From Pseudomonadota bacterium (GTDB taxonomy: Bacteria > Pseudomonadota > Gammaproteobacteria > Steroidobacterales > Steroidobacteraceae), in the NCBI GenBank assembly GCA_023391335.1, contig JAEWBG010000016.1, positions 1 to 42,750 of the forward strand: DNA of 42,750 nucleotides, written 5' to 3'. Shown here one piece after another: positions 1 to 8,175 of this stretch. The notes below the pieces were generated by a model. That model had not been told where the DNA came from. It saw nothing but the letters and a program-made list of their open reading frames with translations, and did not search any database. How positions within the stretch are numbered: the stretch's first letter is position 1; every line of letters begins with the position of its first letter. The translations under genes and the position numbers were made by a program.

Positions 1-1
1 A

Positions 2-145
2 GGTATGAGCTCCAAAGGGCCGTACCGAATGTCGCGCACGAAGGTGACGCAAATGGCTATGTCTAATCAGTGGCTCAAGCAACAAGGCTTGGTCTCGATC
101 AAGGATCATTGGTCCCGTTTTCATTACTCTGCTTCAACCGCCTAG
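2..145 (+). CDS. Group II intron reverse transcriptase/maturase, C-terminal end (partial)
   Basis: Frame starting at base 2 is open from the window edge to TAG at 143-145 (47 codons). It encodes a tail containing PYRMSRTKVTQMAM, then NQWLKQQGLVSIKD and a final WSRFHY. Bacterial group II intron maturases typically end in this style, with a short 'GL.S..D.W...HYP' segment just before domain V, and here the stop codon overlaps the domain V hairpin as in many such introns. The catalytic reverse-transcriptase domain is outside the window, so activity cannot be judged. Confidence 0.65.
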   Translation, partial: GMSSKGPYRMSRTKVTQMAMSNQWLKQQGLVSIKDHWSRFHYSASTA

Positions 146-206
146 TGCGGACCCGCATGCTAGGTGGTGTGGGGAGAGCCGGAGAGATACCGGCTCTTAC
201 CCGATT
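137..206 (+). ncRNA. Group II intron domains V and VI
   Basis: Domain V: 137-145 (ACCGCCTAG) pairs with 160-168 (CTAGGTGGT, one G-U). A two-base bulge TG at 158-159 separates this from a distal helix, 146-150 with 153-157. Domain VI: GGGAGAGCCGG pairs with CCGGCTCT..CCC, leaving TA unpaired. The A at 199 lies 7 nt before the predicted 3' end at 206, the expected position of the branch-point adenosine. These pairings were worked out by hand. Confidence 0.65.
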
Positions 207-672
207 AGGTTGCCTTTCCAACCTTAACCTCGACGAGCTTCACGAGCTCAGCAAATGACTCCTGATTTGGAAAGAATCTGGCCGGCACCAAATAAAACAA
301 AGTGCCCGCTGGATAAAGTAATAGCAGCTTTCCGTTGCTTCGCCATTTTGCAATATGGCCCCAAGGCACTAGCGCCTCGCCGTGTGCACGCTTGAAGAAC
401 AGCCCATCCTCTCTGATCTCAACCGTTACAGGCTCCGATAACGCCTTGTATTGCCGGTAAGTGCGCCTGTGCTTAATAGGCAGGTAGACGAAGAATATTC
501 CGACGAAATAACAGAGCGCGCCAATCAGCCACCACGACTCACCTGTCAATGCGGCGACAAGGGCTGCAGCCAAAAGAACGATTGCCACACCACGTACTAC
601 ATACTTTGACTTCATGTGTAGGCGCTGCGCTGCGAGGTAATCTGACTCGGACACCGTTCCGTGAATTGCCAT
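205..672 (-). CDS. YcxB-like membrane protein
   Basis: 155 aa. Residues ~24-46 and ~48-67 form two closely spaced membrane segments. The C-terminal part (VTVEIREDGLFFKR..., then WGHIAKWRSNGKLLLLYPAG and ...YLVPARFFPN) fits the YcxB-like C-terminal domain, a small PH-like fold of unknown role found in many bacterial inner-membrane proteins. Start ATG at 672 is preceded by GGAAG about 7 nt upstream. The stop codon is shared with the 3' boundary of the group II intron: at most two of its three bases lie outside the intron, so the original C-terminus may have been altered. Function unknown. Confidence 0.6.
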   Translation of the reverse strand: MAIHGTVSESDYLAAQRLHMKSKYVVRGVAIVLLAAALVAALTGESWWLIGALCYFVGIFFVYLPIKHRRTYRQYKALSEPVTVEIREDGLFFKRAHGEALVPWGHIAKWRSNGKLLLLYPAGTLFYLVPARFFPNQESFAELVKLVEVKVGKAT

Positions 673-1011
673 TGTCGTCTTCCAAACCTAACAGTTAACT
701 AGACGGATGCAAAAATAATCGGTTTAGGCGGCATCAGCCTAATCCCTTTATCGCTGCGAGAGGCTAACTCCCTGGGCGTGTTTTGCAAAGATCGCTCATG
801 GCAGTTCCATTCCGGACTCCCTCTCAGGAGCCCATAAAGAGGACCTATTTGTCGCAACACAAAGCGTGCATATAAGCAGTGAGTAAGCGAGTAGGTGAGG
901 GCGAGCCTTGCTCGCGTGGGGGCTTCGTCCTCGGACAAGAAAACTCCACGGGGTGCATGCGGAACATGGGTAAAAGCCGGACGTGACCTTCTGATCTGGC
1001 CTGCGCATAGC

Positions 1012-1056
1012 GCTTCCTTGCCAATGGCTTCCCTGCTAATGGCTACCCTGCGCGGC
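1012..1056. repeat. Three degenerate 15-bp direct repeats
   Basis: GCTTCCTTGCCAATG (1012-1026), GCTTCCCTGCTAATG (1027-1041) and GCTACCCTGCGCGGC (1042-1056) are tandem. Read on the minus strand, the segment 1004-1035 resembles the + strand modules at about 22166-22212 and 27179-27215 (shared pattern GGGARGCCATYGGCARGAAG), so it is probably a dispersed family member. Confidence 0.5.
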
Positions 1057-1081
1057 AAGCGCTTCCCTCTTTGTCCTCTTC

Positions 1082-1116
1082 TGACCCGTGACCCGTGACC
1101 CGTGACCCATGACCCG
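1082..1116. repeat. Heptameric tandem repeat, TGACCCG x5
   Basis: Five consecutive 7-bp units, four TGACCCG and one TGACCCA, with no interruption. It lies about 120 bp upstream of the next gene. Confidence 0.9.
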
Positions 1117-1237
1117 TCGCATCCCTCACACGCCCACACCTCACCCTTCCCCCATCAATTAACTCTTCGTGAGCAATCGAACGATATCGAGGACCGCAGT
1201 CAGAGGCATGTAACGAAGGAAAGAACATGGGGTCGCG

Positions 1238-1939
1238 ATGGTCGCCGTCTGGATGCGCGCGGGCATAGTGCTGATCATCGTCGTTGCGCACATTGCGTTG
1301 CTGGTTCTGTTTGCGTACCGACAGCGGCGCGGTGGTGAACATGAATCATCGATGCAGCTAGTGGTGCTGATACCTGAGCGGCGGACATTGGAAGAGGCGA
1401 AGCCCTTGCCCGAGCCAGAGCCGTTGCGCTCACAACGAAGCGAAGAAGTTCGATCCGGTCAGAGTGAGTCGGCCCCGATTGAGCAGCCGCAAGCTGCAAC
1501 ACCTTCGATCGATTGGCGCGCCAGTGGGGCGGCCGCTGCAAGCAGTTCGGTTGAGAAGCAACTCAAAGAAGAGGCCTATCGAAACTTCGGCCCTCCAAAG
1601 AGAGAGCCCGGCGAACCTATTGCGCCGTCCATATTCAAGGAGCCGAAACATAAGGCCGGCGACGTTGAAAGCGATTCACTCAGCGGCGTCACTCGCGTGT
1701 ATCACAGCGAGCATTGCTTTACTGAGTTGGAATTCCGGACTCTCGATCCGGGAGCGCTTCCCGGCACCGGCCCGCCGAGTTCTAAGGTCAACTTGCCGCG
1801 ATGCGCTTCTCCCGTCGGTACGCCCGAGCCGGACGCCGATTTGTTGAAGCATTTGAAGAAAGATCGTCCGCTGCCTGAATTGAAGCCAGGAACGCAGCCA
1901 GGACCGTTGCCGGAGAGAATTGAGCCTAAGTCTCCGTAA
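1238..1939 (+). CDS. Membrane-anchored proline-rich protein of unknown function
   Basis: 233 aa. Residues ~6-27 are a single N-terminal membrane segment. The rest is predicted periplasmic, rich in Pro, Glu, Ser and Arg and probably disordered (PLPEPEPLRSQ near residue 57; PELKPGTQPGPLPE near the end). Two cysteines (in HSEHCFTELEF and LPRCASP) could form a disulfide. The anchor-plus-proline layout recalls the N-terminal half of TonB-type energy transducers, but no TonB C-terminal domain is visible. A GGAAAG purine run lies upstream; Met1 and Met6 are both possible starts. Function unknown. Confidence 0.6.
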   Translation: MVAVWMRAGIVLIIVVAHIALLVLFAYRQRRGGEHESSMQLVVLIPERRTLEEAKPLPEPEPLRSQRSEEVRSGQSESAPIEQPQAATPSIDWRASGAAAASSSVEKQLKEEAYRNFGPPKREPGEPIAPSIFKEPKHKAGDVESDSLSGVTRVYHSEHCFTELEFRTLDPGALPGTGPPSSKVNLPRCASPVGTPEPDADLLKHLKKDRPLPELKPGTQPGPLPERIEPKSP

Positions 1940-1962
1940 GCGCACCTATATATATGAGAGGG

Positions 1963-2232
1963 CTACCGGCCGAACCGTAGCATGGAGCGCTCTTTCGCCT
2001 TCGCTGCCTCCACCTCGCGATATCGCGGCGACGCACTCGTGTGCAGTGAATTCAACAACGAACGCGCGGCGCTAGTGACCTCGGCGACAGCACGATCGAA
2101 TGCTTCTTGATTCGCCTGCGAAGGTTTGTTGAAGCCGCTCAACTTACGAACGAACTGTATGGATGCCGCGCGAATTTCGTCTTCGGTTGCCGGCGGGTCG
2201 AAGTTGAAAAGCGTTTTGATGTTGCGGCACAT
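1963..2232 (-). CDS. DUF2277 family protein
   Basis: 89 aa, matching the usual length of DUF2277 proteins. The family-typical N-terminus MCRNIKTLFNFDPPATEDEI is followed by a helical segment (FVRKLSGFNKPSQANQEAFD) and a basic tail ending KERSMLRFGR. A GAGGCGAG ribosome site lies about 5 nt before the ATG at 2232. The family is widespread, cytosolic and without established function. Convergent with the preceding + strand gene, with only about 23 bp between stops. Confidence 0.85.
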   Translation of the reverse strand: MCRNIKTLFNFDPPATEDEIRAASIQFVRKLSGFNKPSQANQEAFDRAVAEVTSAARSLLNSLHTSASPRYREVEAAKAKERSMLRFGR

Positions 2233-2268
2233 GGCACTCGCCTCTGAAGAGTGGACAAAGAAGAATTG

Positions 2269-2391
2269 GCCGCAGAGAACGCAAAAAAGATGATCTAAGT
2301 ACTAACTTGATCTGGCTACGAAAGCGCCAAGCGAGCGGGCGATCTATTGGGCTCTCCTGCGGATGAAATTCTTTTCTGCGTTCTCTGTGGC
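2269..2391. repeat. Imperfect inverted repeat with CAGAGAACGC arms
   Basis: Left arm 2269-2290 (GCCGCAGAGAACGC then an A-rich run) and right arm 2370-2391 (TCTTTTCTGCG then TTCTCTGTGGC) are reverse complements with 2 mismatches in 22. The ~79-bp spacer is not coding. It fills the gap between two minus-strand genes. It has the look of a non-autonomous palindromic repeat; no transposase is associated. Confidence 0.7.
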
Positions 2392-2417
2392 TAAATCGCT
2401 CTGGTCTCCGCAGTTGA

Positions 2418-3203
2418 TTACAGGTCACGCCAAAACTGAAAGTGCTTCGCTTCCATCTCTTGCAGCGTCGGCATGGGGAAGAACTTCGTCTTCTCCTGCG
2501 ATGCGAACATGAACCCGTGGCGGATCATCTTGAACGAGATCTGATCGAGCGGGCAGGAGAGTGCAAGCCCCTTGGTCTTCTTGGTCTTATCCACGCTCAT
2601 CTGTTGGATCGCATCGCGAAGCTTGGACGGATGCAAGAACGGGAACGGCGCGTTCATGAACGGATTGCTTTCGAAGTTCTGCAGGAACTCCTCGATGTTG
2701 AGTTCGATCTGCGTATAGAACAGTTTCGGGCAGCCCTTCGCATTGCCGGGCTGAGTGATGTATTCGCCGAACTCACGCATATCCATCGGACTCATGACGA
2801 GCATCGAGAGCGGCGCGATTTCCGCGAACGTGCGCAAGAACCCAGTCTTGTGAACCTTGTCGTAAGGTTGGGGTTTCAGTTCCAGCGTGTGAGCCTCAGC
2901 AGTGGATAGGTACAGGCTCTTGATGTAGTCGAAGTCCATGTGTTCCATCACTCGATACGAAGCGATGAACTTGGTTCGCTTCGGCGATCCATCTTGGTGG
3001 GGCACGAGTCCGTTGAGCCCTTGGTCGATTTGGAAATAGGGATTGCGGAAGTTGACGTCGACTTCTGCAAACACGAGCTTGCCGGTGTAGTGCCGGATGG
3101 ATCCGATCAGATAGTGCCGTGCGAATGCGTCGGGCGAGAGTTGCGAGGCCACCAGCGCCTGATGCGGATAGAGGATCTGATAAAGGCGATTCTCATAGCT
3201 CAT
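2418..3203 (-). CDS. Conserved hypothetical protein, 261 aa
   Basis: 261 aa, no signal peptide or membrane segment, start ATG 3203 with GAGGGATG upstream. Composition is that of a globular cytosolic protein with many aromatic and Met residues (VFAEVDVNFRNPYFQIDQGL near residue 45; MLVMSPMDMREFGEYITQPG near residue 134; a terminal LQEMEAKHFQFWRDL). I do not recognise the family. I considered SapC-like proteins, which often sit beside receptors of this type, but the characteristic SapC segments are not visible. The gene diverges from the TonB-dependent receptor gene 304 bp away. Confidence 0.7.
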   Translation of the reverse strand: MSYENRLYQILYPHQALVASQLSPDAFARHYLIGSIRHYTGKLVFAEVDVNFRNPYFQIDQGLNGLVPHQDGSPKRTKFIASYRVMEHMDFDYIKSLYLSTAEAHTLELKPQPYDKVHKTGFLRTFAEIAPLSMLVMSPMDMREFGEYITQPGNAKGCPKLFYTQIELNIEEFLQNFESNPFMNAPFPFLHPSKLRDAIQQMSVDKTKKTKGLALSCPLDQISFKMIRHGFMFASQEKTKFFPMPTLQEMEAKHFQFWRDL

Positions 3204-3507
3204 GATCGCGCATCCCTCGATGTGGCCGGCAAATGGTGGGCGAATTCTAACCCGTCCGGTGAATGAACGATCAACGCGGATTTAGCGCAATCGCGCACCG
3301 GTTCGCATTTGCGCCACACGGCTCGTCAAAGAAATCGGCCAACTCACCCCAGATCCGAACCAGCTCATAAATCATCGCTTCTCCGCCCGATGCGCCGTTA
3401 CCACACTGCGCGCCGACGCCAGGGTCCCTGGCGCGAAGAACAACCTGGCAACCACTAAGTGCAATCGCGCCCGTTCGCCACGTGCTCGCGGGCCACAGGA
3501 GAATTCG
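3204..3507. other. Divergent intergenic region upstream of TonB receptor
   Basis: About 300 bp between divergent genes. A direct repeat is visible: GCAATCGCGCACCGGTTCGC (from 3287) and GCAATCGCGCCCGTTCGCC (from 3461), possibly sites for a shared regulator. The first copy also sits in a partial inverted repeat GCGCAA...TTGCGC. No clear -35/-10 pair was identified. Confidence 0.4.
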
Positions 3508-6500
3508 ATGACGATGAGAGCTAAAAGATCACATGCGAAAGCTCTATTCACGATCGTTGGGGGTGCGGTACTGATCAATCCGGCATTCGCACAACAGCAG
3601 GCATCGGCGGGCGACGAGCTGGAAGAAATTGTCGTCACCGGCTTGCGCGGCAGTCTCAAGGCTTCCATGGAGATCAAGCGCGATGCCGTCGGTGTCGTTG
3701 ACGCGATCAACGCAGAAGACATCGGCAAATTTCCAGACACCAACTTGAGCGAAGCGCTGCAACGTATCACCGGCGTTTCGATCGATCGCCGGAACGGCGA
3801 GGGCGCATTGGTCACCGCGCGCGGCTTCGGCCCCAACTTCAACTTGGTGACGCTCAACGGGCGACAGATGCCTGCGGCTGATGCGTTCGGCGGCGGTGCG
3901 GTGATTACGGGCGGAACCGCGAGCGGGAGCCGCTCTTTCAACTTCGCGAACCTCTCTGCGGAAGCGATCAGCGGCGTCGAGGTTTACAAGACCGGCCGTG
4001 CGGATATCCCAACCGGCGGCATCGGCGCGACGGTCAACATCAAGACGGCACGCCCGTTCGACAATGACGGACTGGTTTTGAACGTCGGCGCCAAGGCGCT
4101 GGACGACACGAGCAATCGTGTTGGCAGCGACATCACGCCCGAAGTGAACGGCATCTTCAGCTATGCCAACGACACGAAGACCTGGGGTGTCGGCCTGAAC
4201 GCCAGCTACTCCAAGCGCCGCAGCGGCTCGATGCAGTCGACTGTCAACGATTGGCACATTCAACCGTACGGCGACCTGAGCAAAGGGCCGATTTCTCCGA
4301 CCGCCACGATCGAGAATGCGCCGAAAGCCGGGCAGCTCTACGGTATTCCGGATGACATTCGATACGCCTTCTCCGATCAGCAACGTGAGCGCGTCAATGC
4401 GCAACTCGTCGCGCAGTTCGCGCCGACAGATGCGCTGACCTTGACTGCGGATTACACGTTCGCACAGAACGAAATCACAGAAGATCGCGGCGAGCAGACG
4501 GTGTGGATGCAGCGTAACGGCTTCACGCACGTTGTGTTCGACACCAACGAGACGGTCGCCACTCCGGTTTTCCTGCAAGAAATGACGGGTTCGGGCAAGG
4601 ACTACGGCTACGAGCAGCAGCATCGCGAACAGAAGAACGATCTGAACTCGATCGGCTTGAATGTCGATTGGAAAGTAACTGACGCATTCACGCTGGGCTT
4701 CGACGGCCACGACTCCAAGGCGCGCAGCTTGCCGGACGATCCGATCACGGGCGGCGGCGAAACGCTGTTCAGCTTGGCAGGCAAGGTTCCTTCTACCGGC
4801 AACTGCCAAACCGGCGTCTGCACGAACTTCTGGACTCAGGAGTTTACGTTCAACAACGGCCTGCCGGTCGCCGGACGCACGCTGTACAACACGAACACCG
4901 ACGCGCTCGCTGGATCAAATGGCAATTCGGACTTCAGCTTCGATGCCAGCTCGCTGGGTTCGCAGGTCATGCGTCTGAACTATCAGTCGCAAGAAACTGA
5001 AATCAAGCAGGGCCGTATCGACGGCACGCTGGAGTTCAGCAACGACGGCCGTCTGCAATTCGGCGTCGAAACTCGCAAGATGGAAATGACCCAGAGAAAC
5101 TCAGGCGGCTATATGGCCCTGGGCGACTGGGGCGTCGGCAAAGTCGGTCAAGAGCAGGGCATGGTCGATCTGCTCTCTCCGTTTAGCTTGACTGGTGCAT
5201 TCGACGACTGGAATCCGAACGGTGCGCCGACAGGTGGCTGGAAAGGCAATGCGGATACGCTCGGTCTCTGGGCCACTCAGCAATACGGCAATTGGAACGA
5301 GCAAGCCATGACGGATGGCGAGTTCCGCTACAACCCGGGCTTCCAGACGAATAACAAGATCGAAGAAACCACCAAAGCCGTCTATTTCCAATTCGGTCTT
5401 GGCGGCGAACTCGGCGAGATGCCTGTTCACTTGTTGTTGGGGGCGCGTTACGAAACGACCGATGTCGATGCGATCAACGTGCAGTTGCCGGTTCAGTACC
5501 TGCAATGGCAGGACGACAATGACTTCCAGGTTCCGCGCACGGGCGATCCCAGCCAGGCGGTGACGCTGAAGGGCAAAGGTCACTACAACAACTTGCTGCC
5601 GAGCTTGGACTTCGATGTGTCGATCACGGACAACCTGAAAGGCCGATTCTCGTACAGCAAGACTATCGCTCGCGCGAACTACGGCAACCTGACGGTCGGT
5701 GCGACACCGAACGGCCCGAACGGATCCACGCTGTTGGGCGCACAGGCAACCGGCAACGACAACAACCCGGACCTGCTGCCGCTCGAGTCAGATAACTTCG
5801 ACCTGAGCTTGGAGTACTACTTCTCCGACACCGGCTATGTGTCGGTGGGCTTCTGGGACAAGCGCGTCAACAACTTTATCGGCACCGCGAGCTTCAATGA
5901 GCCGATCGTCGGTCTCGGCGGCGTCAATATCAAGGATCAAACGGGTGGTCCTCGTGCGCAGGCGGCACGCGCCGCGTTGCTTGCGGGCAATGCGAACAAC
6001 GGCAATCAGCCTTATGCCGTCAACGACTCGTCCTTGTTCACGATGATGGCGATGATCGAGAACACCGGCACGTTCACGGATAAGAACGGCACGTGGACGG
6101 GCGGCGCGTCGAACTACGATGGTTCCGACGCACAGCACGTTGCGTTTGCGACTCAGTACGACTTGTATCCTCAGGCCGACGACCCGGACTACATCTTCCG
6201 TGTCGCTAAGCCGATTAACAATCGTCAGGCTCGCATCCACGGCTTCGAGTTCGGCGGTCAGTACTTCTTCGGCGAGACCGGCTTCGGTGTGCTGGCGAAC
6301 TACACGATCGTCCGCGGCGACGTGGGCTTCGACAACAACGCCCCGGTCGGAACCAACCAGTTCGCGTTGCTCGGCTTGAGCGACTCCGCCAACGCCGTGC
6401 TGATGTACGAGAAGTTCGGCTTCTCGGCACGTCTCGCATACAACTGGCGCGACAAGTTCCTGCAGAGCGCGAACCAAGGCGCGTTCAACAATCCGATCTG

Positions 6501-6687
6501 GGTTGCGCCGCACGACCAGTTCGATCTGAGCTTGGGCTATGACGTCAACGAGCACATCTCCGTGTCGCTCGAGGCCGTCAACGTCACGGGCGAAGACGTG
6601 CGCTGGTACGGCCGCTCTGAGAAGCAGATGTGGCGTCTCGAGGACGACGGTGCTCGCTACGCATTGGGGGCACGCTACAAGTTCTAA
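3508..6687 (+). CDS. TonB-dependent receptor (Xanthomonas/Caulobacter type)
   Basis: 1059 aa outer-membrane receptor. A signal peptide ends at about AFA|QQ (residue ~30). A TonB box EEIVVTG (~41-47) is followed by the plug domain, with AVGVVDAINAEDIGKFPDTN, LSEALQRITGVSIDRR and RGFGPNFNLVTLNGRQMP, a signature of the large-receptor subfamily of Xanthomonas and Caulobacter. The remaining ~850 residues alternate like a 22-strand barrel and end in an aromatic C-terminus, ALGARYKF. AGGAG (3497-3501) is 6 nt before ATG 3508. Such receptors import oligosaccharides, siderophores or other ligands using energy from TonB-ExbBD; the substrate here is unknown. The gene is monocistronic (terminator at 6766). 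The neighbouring LytS/LytTR genes may respond to the same cue (inference). Confidence 0.93.
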   Translation: MTMRAKRSHAKALFTIVGGAVLINPAFAQQQASAGDELEEIVVTGLRGSLKASMEIKRDAVGVVDAINAEDIGKFPDTNLSEALQRITGVSIDRRNGEGALVTARGFGPNFNLVTLNGRQMPAADAFGGGAVITGGTASGSRSFNFANLSAEAISGVEVYKTGRADIPTGGIGATVNIKTARPFDNDGLVLNVGAKALDDTSNRVGSDITPEVNGIFSYANDTKTWGVGLNASYSKRRSGSMQSTVNDWHIQPYGDLSKGPISPTATIENAPKAGQLYGIPDDIRYAFSDQQRERVNAQLVAQFAPTDALTLTADYTFAQNEITEDRGEQTVWMQRNGFTHVVFDTNETVATPVFLQEMTGSGKDYGYEQQHREQKNDLNSIGLNVDWKVTDAFTLGFDGHDSKARSLPDDPITGGGETLFSLAGKVPSTGNCQTGVCTNFWTQEFTFNNGLPVAGRTLYNTNTDALAGSNGNSDFSFDASSLGSQVMRLNYQSQETEIKQGRIDGTLEFSNDGRLQFGVETRKMEMTQRNSGGYMALGDWGVGKVGQEQGMVDLLSPFSLTGAFDDWNPNGAPTGGWKGNADTLGLWATQQYGNWNEQAMTDGEFRYNPGFQTNNKIEETTKAVYFQFGLGGELGEMPVHLLLGARYETTDVDAINVQLPVQYLQWQDDNDFQVPRTGDPSQAVTLKGKGHYNNLLPSLDFDVSITDNLKGRFSYSKTIARANYGNLTVGATPNGPNGSTLLGAQATGNDNNPDLLPLESDNFDLSLEYYFSDTGYVSVGFWDKRVNNFIGTASFNEPIVGLGGVNIKDQTGGPRAQAARAALLAGNANNGNQPYAVNDSSLFTMMAMIENTGTFTDKNGTWTGGASNYDGSDAQHVAFATQYDLYPQADDPDYIFRVAKPINNRQARIHGFEFGGQYFFGETGFGVLANYTIVRGDVGFDNNAPVGTNQFALLGLSDSANAVLMYEKFGFSARLAYNWRDKFLQSANQGAFNNPIWVAPHDQFDLSLGYDVNEHISVSLEAVNVTGEDVRWYGRSEKQMWRLEDDGARYALGARYKF

Positions 6688-6765
6688 TCCGCGCTACCCC
6701 AAACAAATGATGAAACCTGACCCGGTCTGCAGTGACGGCCATCGCTAGCGCTGCGACACCCCTTG

Positions 6766-6794
6766 AGGCCGCTGGAAACAGCGGCCTTTTTTTT
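6766..6794 (+). terminator. Rho-independent terminator of the TonB receptor gene
   Basis: Nine-bp stem AGGCCGCTG / CAGCGGCCT with GAAA tetraloop (6766-6787), running into an uninterrupted eight-T tract. It lies 79 bp after the receptor stop. Confidence 0.95.
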
Positions 6795-6912
6795 CTTCAA
6801 ATCAGGGCATGACGTGAGAAGATTGTTGCCGAACTCCAGGCCGCCTATTTAACTCCTTCTAATAAGTGGGTCCGATCGGCACGGGGTATTCACCATAATT
6901 TCTCGGGCAGAT

Positions 6913-8175
6913 GTGAACAGTCGATTGGAAGACGATCAGCCGCGTCGCGCGCAAAGCTATTGGACGCTACTCCGCAAGAGCACTCTTGCATGGATGCTCA
7001 TCGCAGCGATCATGTATGCGCAGGACATCGCGCGTGCGATGTACTGGAACGATCCGTATCCGTTCCGCGAGGGTGCACATTGGGCCCTAGGCGGCATCAT
7101 TTCCGCGTTGCTCACACCCTTCATCATCCGCGCGATTGAGCGCTGGCCCGTCGAGTTCAAGAATTCATTCAAGTACGTCGGCCGTCACGTGCTGTTCAGC
7201 GTTGCCTTCGGGCTCGCACGTGCGGGAGTGGAGTCGTTCGTATTGATGCCATTGCAGGTGCCGGAAATTTTCGGCCCGCGTCCTGACTGGGCCACGTCGA
7301 CCGCGAATATCTTTGCAGTGCTGTCTCTTTTCGATCTGGTGAGCGGCGCAGTGGCTTACTGGATCATCGTGAGCATCCAGGCAACCAAGCTGTATCACGA
7401 GCGCTTTCAAGACCGCGAACGAGAAGCGATGCGGCTTGAAGTGCATGCCTCCGAACTAAGGGCGCAAGTGGCTCAGGCGCAGCTCAGTGCGCTGAAGATG
7501 CAGTTGCAGCCGCATTTTCTATTCAACACGCTCAATGCGATCGTCGTGCTGGTGCGCCAAGATAAGGAAGCACAGGCGGAACAAGCGTTGACGCGGTTGA
7601 GCGATCTGTTGCGTGCAGTGTTGGTGGATATGGAGGCGCAAGAAGTGCCTCTGCATCGCGAGCTCGCTTACTTGCAGTTGTATCTCGCTATCGAACAAAT
7701 GCGGTTTCCGGATCGCCTGCAAGTGCGCTTCGACGTGGATCCAACCATTCTGCACGCATCTGTGCCGCACATGGCGCTGCAACCGCTGGTCGAGAATGCG
7801 GTACGCCATGGGATCGCGCCCCGAGCTTCGGGCGGAACTATTACCATCGAAGCGAAAAGGGCAGGCAAGCGCGTGCGCCTCGCTATCCAAGACGACGGGG
7901 CCGGATTTTCGCGGGCTCGCGCGACCAATGGGCACGGTTTAGGGCTCGCTAATTTAAGAAGCCGTCTCGAGCAGCTCTATTCGGCCGAAGGCGAGCTCAC
8001 TGTCGATGAGAGTGAGGCTGGCACATCGGTCTGCGTCACGGTGCCTTATCGAGTGCATCCGGATGCAGAGGAGACTGCCTCTATCGGCACATTCACCGGC
8101 AAAACTCATCTGAGCTCCAGCAGTGCAAATATGCTGGCACGCCTGAGCGTGGGTCGCGCGGGCGAGGCGCTATGA
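6913..8175 (+). CDS. LytS/YehU-type sensor histidine kinase (copy 1)
   Basis: 420 aa. The N-terminal ~155 residues hold about four membrane segments. A linker helix (ELRAQVAQAQLSALKMQLQ) follows, then the His_kinase motif QPHFLFNTLN with the phospho-acceptor His near residue 201. The ATPase part has an N-box (PLVENAVRHGI), a DDGAGF box and the G-box GHGLGLANLRSRLEQLY. This is the architecture of LytS/AlgZ-like kinases, which phosphorylate LytTR response regulators. Start is GTG 6913; no strong ribosome site is visible. Stop overlaps the next kinase by 4 bp (ATGA), so the genes are translationally coupled. The sensor part has no recognisable extracytoplasmic ligand domain, so the signal is unknown. 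Confidence 0.92.
   Translation: MNSRLEDDQPRRAQSYWTLLRKSTLAWMLIAAIMYAQDIARAMYWNDPYPFREGAHWALGGIISALLTPFIIRAIERWPVEFKNSFKYVGRHVLFSVAFGLARAGVESFVLMPLQVPEIFGPRPDWATSTANIFAVLSLFDLVSGAVAYWIIVSIQATKLYHERFQDREREAMRLEVHASELRAQVAQAQLSALKMQLQPHFLFNTLNAIVVLVRQDKEAQAEQALTRLSDLLRAVLVDMEAQEVPLHRELAYLQLYLAIEQMRFPDRLQVRFDVDPTILHASVPHMALQPLVENAVRHGIAPRASGGTITIEAKRAGKRVRLAIQDDGAGFSRARATNGHGLGLANLRSRLEQLYSAEGELTVDESEAGTSVCVTVPYRVHPDAEETASIGTFTGKTHLSSSSANMLARLSVGRAGEAL

Larger units (their letters stand above)
1..206 (+). mobile_element. Group II intron, 3' end only
   Basis: The first ~206 bases read as the 3' end of a bacterial group II intron. The order is: end of a maturase reading frame (stop at 143-145), a domain V-like hairpin at 137-168 and a domain VI-like hairpin at 171-203. 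The 3' end is near 205/206, where ..CCCGAT(T) fits the usual AY ending. The 5' part lies outside the window. The intron is on the + strand, and its 3' boundary falls at the stop codon of the oppositely oriented YcxB-like gene (205-672), so the insertion touches that gene's 3' end. The RNA structure is seen directly; the identity as a group II intron is inferred from this structure plus the maturase-like tail. Confidence 0.72.
673..1237. other. Intergenic region with repeats, no convincing gene
   Basis: About 565 bp separate the YcxB-like gene and the next + strand gene. The reading frames present overlap one another on both strands, lack family resemblance and run through repeats, so I call none. 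The stretch holds a copy of the CGCAACACAAAGCG module (853-870), a short hairpin GCGAGC-CTT-GCTCGC (901-915), a degenerate 15-bp repeat (1012-1056) and a 7-bp tandem repeat (1082-1116). A promoter for the divergent YcxB-like gene is presumably near 673-760 but not identifiable. Confidence 0.6.

Noticed and set aside
2418..3203. SapC family assignment for the gene beside the TonB receptor
   Set aside because: Suggested by gene context only. The expected SapC sequence segments were not found, so it is left as hypothetical.
3544..4809. 421-aa open frame antisense to the first TonB receptor
   Set aside because: Shadow of a high-GC coding strand. The sense frame has a signal peptide, TonB box and plug motifs, and the antisense frame has an Arg/Val/Ala-rich composition with no motif.
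5788..6555. 255-aa minus frame in the receptor barrel
   Set aside because: Shadow frame of repetitive GC-rich barrel coding sequence.
6741..6757. TAGCGCTG core after the first receptor gene as another LacI operator
   Set aside because: Flanks are CGC/CGA instead of ATG/CAT, and it lies downstream of a stop codon, not in a promoter.
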